A DNA stretch of 5,442 nucleotides, from assembly GCA_029974875.1 (NCBI GenBank), contig JARKQP010000436.1, positions 1 through 5,442 of the forward strand, given 5' to 3'. Both the position numbers and the translations under genes were made by a program. Under the pieces are notes generated by a model. It saw nothing but the letters and a program-made list of their open reading frames with translations. It did no database searches and was not told where the DNA came from. Source of the stretch: Mobilitalea sp. (GTDB lineage: Bacteria > Bacillota_A > Clostridia > Lachnospirales > Lachnospiraceae). This document shows positions 4,555-5,442 of this stretch, in pieces (positions within the stretch are counted from its first letter, which is position 1; every line of letters starts with the position of its first letter).

Positions 4555-5280
4555 ATGATTACGGATATCCACTCACATATCAAGCGTGATGACGGTGCAC
4601 AGGAAAAATTGGAAAAAGCCCTGTTGGAGGATATGGATAAAAATAATATTGCGGTTAGGGTGGTTTCCTCCCTTGAAGGCAAACCAATCACAGAGCAGAA
4701 TAATTATATATCAGATTTTGTTAACCGCCACAGTGACAGGCTGGTCGGCTGTGCAATCATCAATCCCAGGGAAGCTGGCAGTGTGGAGGAGGCGTGGAGA
4801 GCCTTGAACCTCCCGGGGATGAGGCTGCTGGAGCTGAACTCCTTTGAGCATGGCTATTATCCTGAGCTCTGCGGTAATATTGAGGGTGTCCTTGAGGCGG
4901 CGGAAAATAAGAATGCCCCGGTAAAACTATTTACGGGCATAGGAGCCAGGGCAATTCCCCAGCAGTGGCTTGGTTATATAAAAAGGCATCCGAAGGTTAA
5001 GTTTATTTTCCTCCATATGGGCTGCTTTGACTATGGCTATGGTTGTGTCGACCTTGCAGAAGAATATGGAAACATCTATCTGGAGACTTCCAATCAATAT
5101 GAAGTACAGATCTTAAAAAAAGCTTTTTCAAAGCTGCCGAAGGAGAAGATCGTATTTGGCTCCTCGTATCCGGAAAGGCTGACAAAATGCTCCATTGATG
5201 TATTCGAGATGTTCCATTTAGAGAAAGAGTATCTGGACAATATTTACTTTAAAACCGCAGAAAATATACTTGGTAATTAG
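4555..5280 (+). CDS. Amidohydrolase_2-like paralog with a degenerate active site (possible pseudoenzyme)
   Basis: This 241-residue soluble TIM-barrel protein is homologous along its whole length to the protein at 1192-1923. Shared landmarks are DIHSH (His6, His8), TEQNN (46-50), IINP (68-71), HGYYP (99-103), FIFLHMG (His154) and ETSNQ (177-181). Key positions differ, however. The strand-4 GIKFH becomes GMRLL (Lys to Arg, His to Leu). The strand-5 VQTHVG becomes VKLFTGIG, with no His. The strand-8 FGTDWP becomes FGSSYP (201-206), replacing the catalytic/metal Asp with Ser. Only HxH and the strand-6 His remain of the expected site. The reading frame is clean, has a good ribosome binding site and keeps structural motifs, so it is under selection and not a decaying pseudogene. 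It could be a regulatory or structural partner of the intact paralog, a substrate-binding protein, or an enzyme with different chemistry. Glu93 or Glu98, in a 3-residue insertion before HGYYP, might provide alternative ligands. Confidence 0.82.
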   Translation: MITDIHSHIKRDDGAQEKLEKALLEDMDKNNIAVRVVSSLEGKPITEQNNYISDFVNRHSDRLVGCAIINPREAGSVEEAWRALNLPGMRLLELNSFEHGYYPELCGNIEGVLEAAENKNAPVKLFTGIGARAIPQQWLGYIKRHPKVKFIFLHMGCFDYGYGCVDLAEEYGNIYLETSNQYEVQILKKAFSKLPKEKIVFGSSYPERLTKCSIDVFEMFHLEKEYLDNIYFKTAENILGN

Positions 5281-5360
5281 CATTTGCGGCCGGATAGGGA
5301 AAGGAATTGCATTGCAGATGACTTTCCGGGCGCTGTTTACTGGATTTAGGGGAGGATTGT

Positions 5361-5442
5361 ATGAGAGACGAATGGAGATTGATACGGGATGTGCTGCCGG
5401 ACTATGTAAAGGTAAAATTCGATGATATTGTGGAACAAAGAG
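5361..5442 (+). CDS. Unidentified gene, N-terminal fragment
   Basis: An ATG at 5361 opens a frame that runs to the window edge (27 codons and one base). It begins MRDEWRLIRDVL and continues PDYVKVKFDDIVEQR. GGGGAGG (5349-5355) is a strong Shine-Dalgarno sequence 5 nt before the ATG, so this is very likely a real gene. The 80-bp gap after the second amidohydrolase has no terminator with a T-run, so it probably belongs to the same operon. The fragment is charged and probably helical, with no signal peptide or membrane segment. It is too short for me to assign a family. It may encode the next catabolic step. Confidence 0.7.
   Translation, partial: MRDEWRLIRDVLPDYVKVKFDDIVEQR

Noticed and set aside
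4555..5280. Calling the second amidohydrolase a pseudogene
   Set aside because: The frame is complete, length equals the paralog, the ribosome binding site is good and many motifs are conserved. Only active-site residues have changed.
5298..5327. GGAAAG/CTTTCC inverted repeat after the second amidohydrolase as a terminator
   Set aside because: Six base pairs with an 18-nt loop and no T-run is too weak for an intrinsic terminator.

Overview
The window looks like chromosomal DNA from a low-to-moderate-GC Firmicute, most likely a Clostridia/Lachnospiraceae-type gut anaerobe. This is inferred from strong GGAGG-type ribosome binding sites, an AT-rich promoter region, tightly packed co-directional genes and a complete mannose-family PTS. 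No rRNA, tRNA, CRISPR array, transposase or other mobile-element gene is visible.

Layout. Positions 1-95 (minus strand) hold the first 31 codons of a DtxR/MntR-type metal-dependent regulator that runs off the left edge. Positions 96-421 form a divergent intergenic region. It contains a degenerate 13-bp periodic repeat (212-276), an extended -10 promoter (347-374) and a perfect 32-bp palindrome (372-403) that begins inside the -10 box and covers the expected transcription start. From 422 onward everything is on the plus strand and reads as one operon: a GntR/HutC regulator with a UTRA domain (422-1162), a metal-dependent amidohydrolase_2-type TIM-barrel protein (1192-1923), then EIIA (1928-2317), EIIB (2338-2820), EIIC (2838-3596) and EIID (3605-4447) of a mannose/fructose/sorbose-family PTS. 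After a 107-bp gap with hairpins comes a second amidohydrolase_2-like protein (4555-5280), then the first 27 codons of an unidentified gene (5361 to the right edge).

How it may work. The IIA-IIB-IIC-IID set should import a sugar or sugar derivative and phosphorylate it in the process. The GntR/UTRA protein probably binds the imported phosphorylated compound or a product of it, and controls its own operon through the 32-bp palindrome. The first amidohydrolase keeps every expected metal and catalytic residue (HxH, beta-5 His, beta-6 His, beta-8 Asp) and could hydrolyse, delactonise or decarboxylate the imported compound. The second is clearly its paralog (shared DIHSH, HGYYP and ETSxQ motifs) but has lost the beta-5 His and beta-8 Asp, so it looks like a non-catalytic or re-purposed partner. 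The substrate cannot be read from the sequence. No isomerase, kinase, deglycase or aldolase is present in the window, so the pathway must continue beyond the right edge or elsewhere.

The most unusual points are the intact/degenerate amidohydrolase pair bracketing a complete mannose-family PTS, the 32-bp operator-like palindrome, and the overlapping AUGUGA start-stop in front of the first amidohydrolase.
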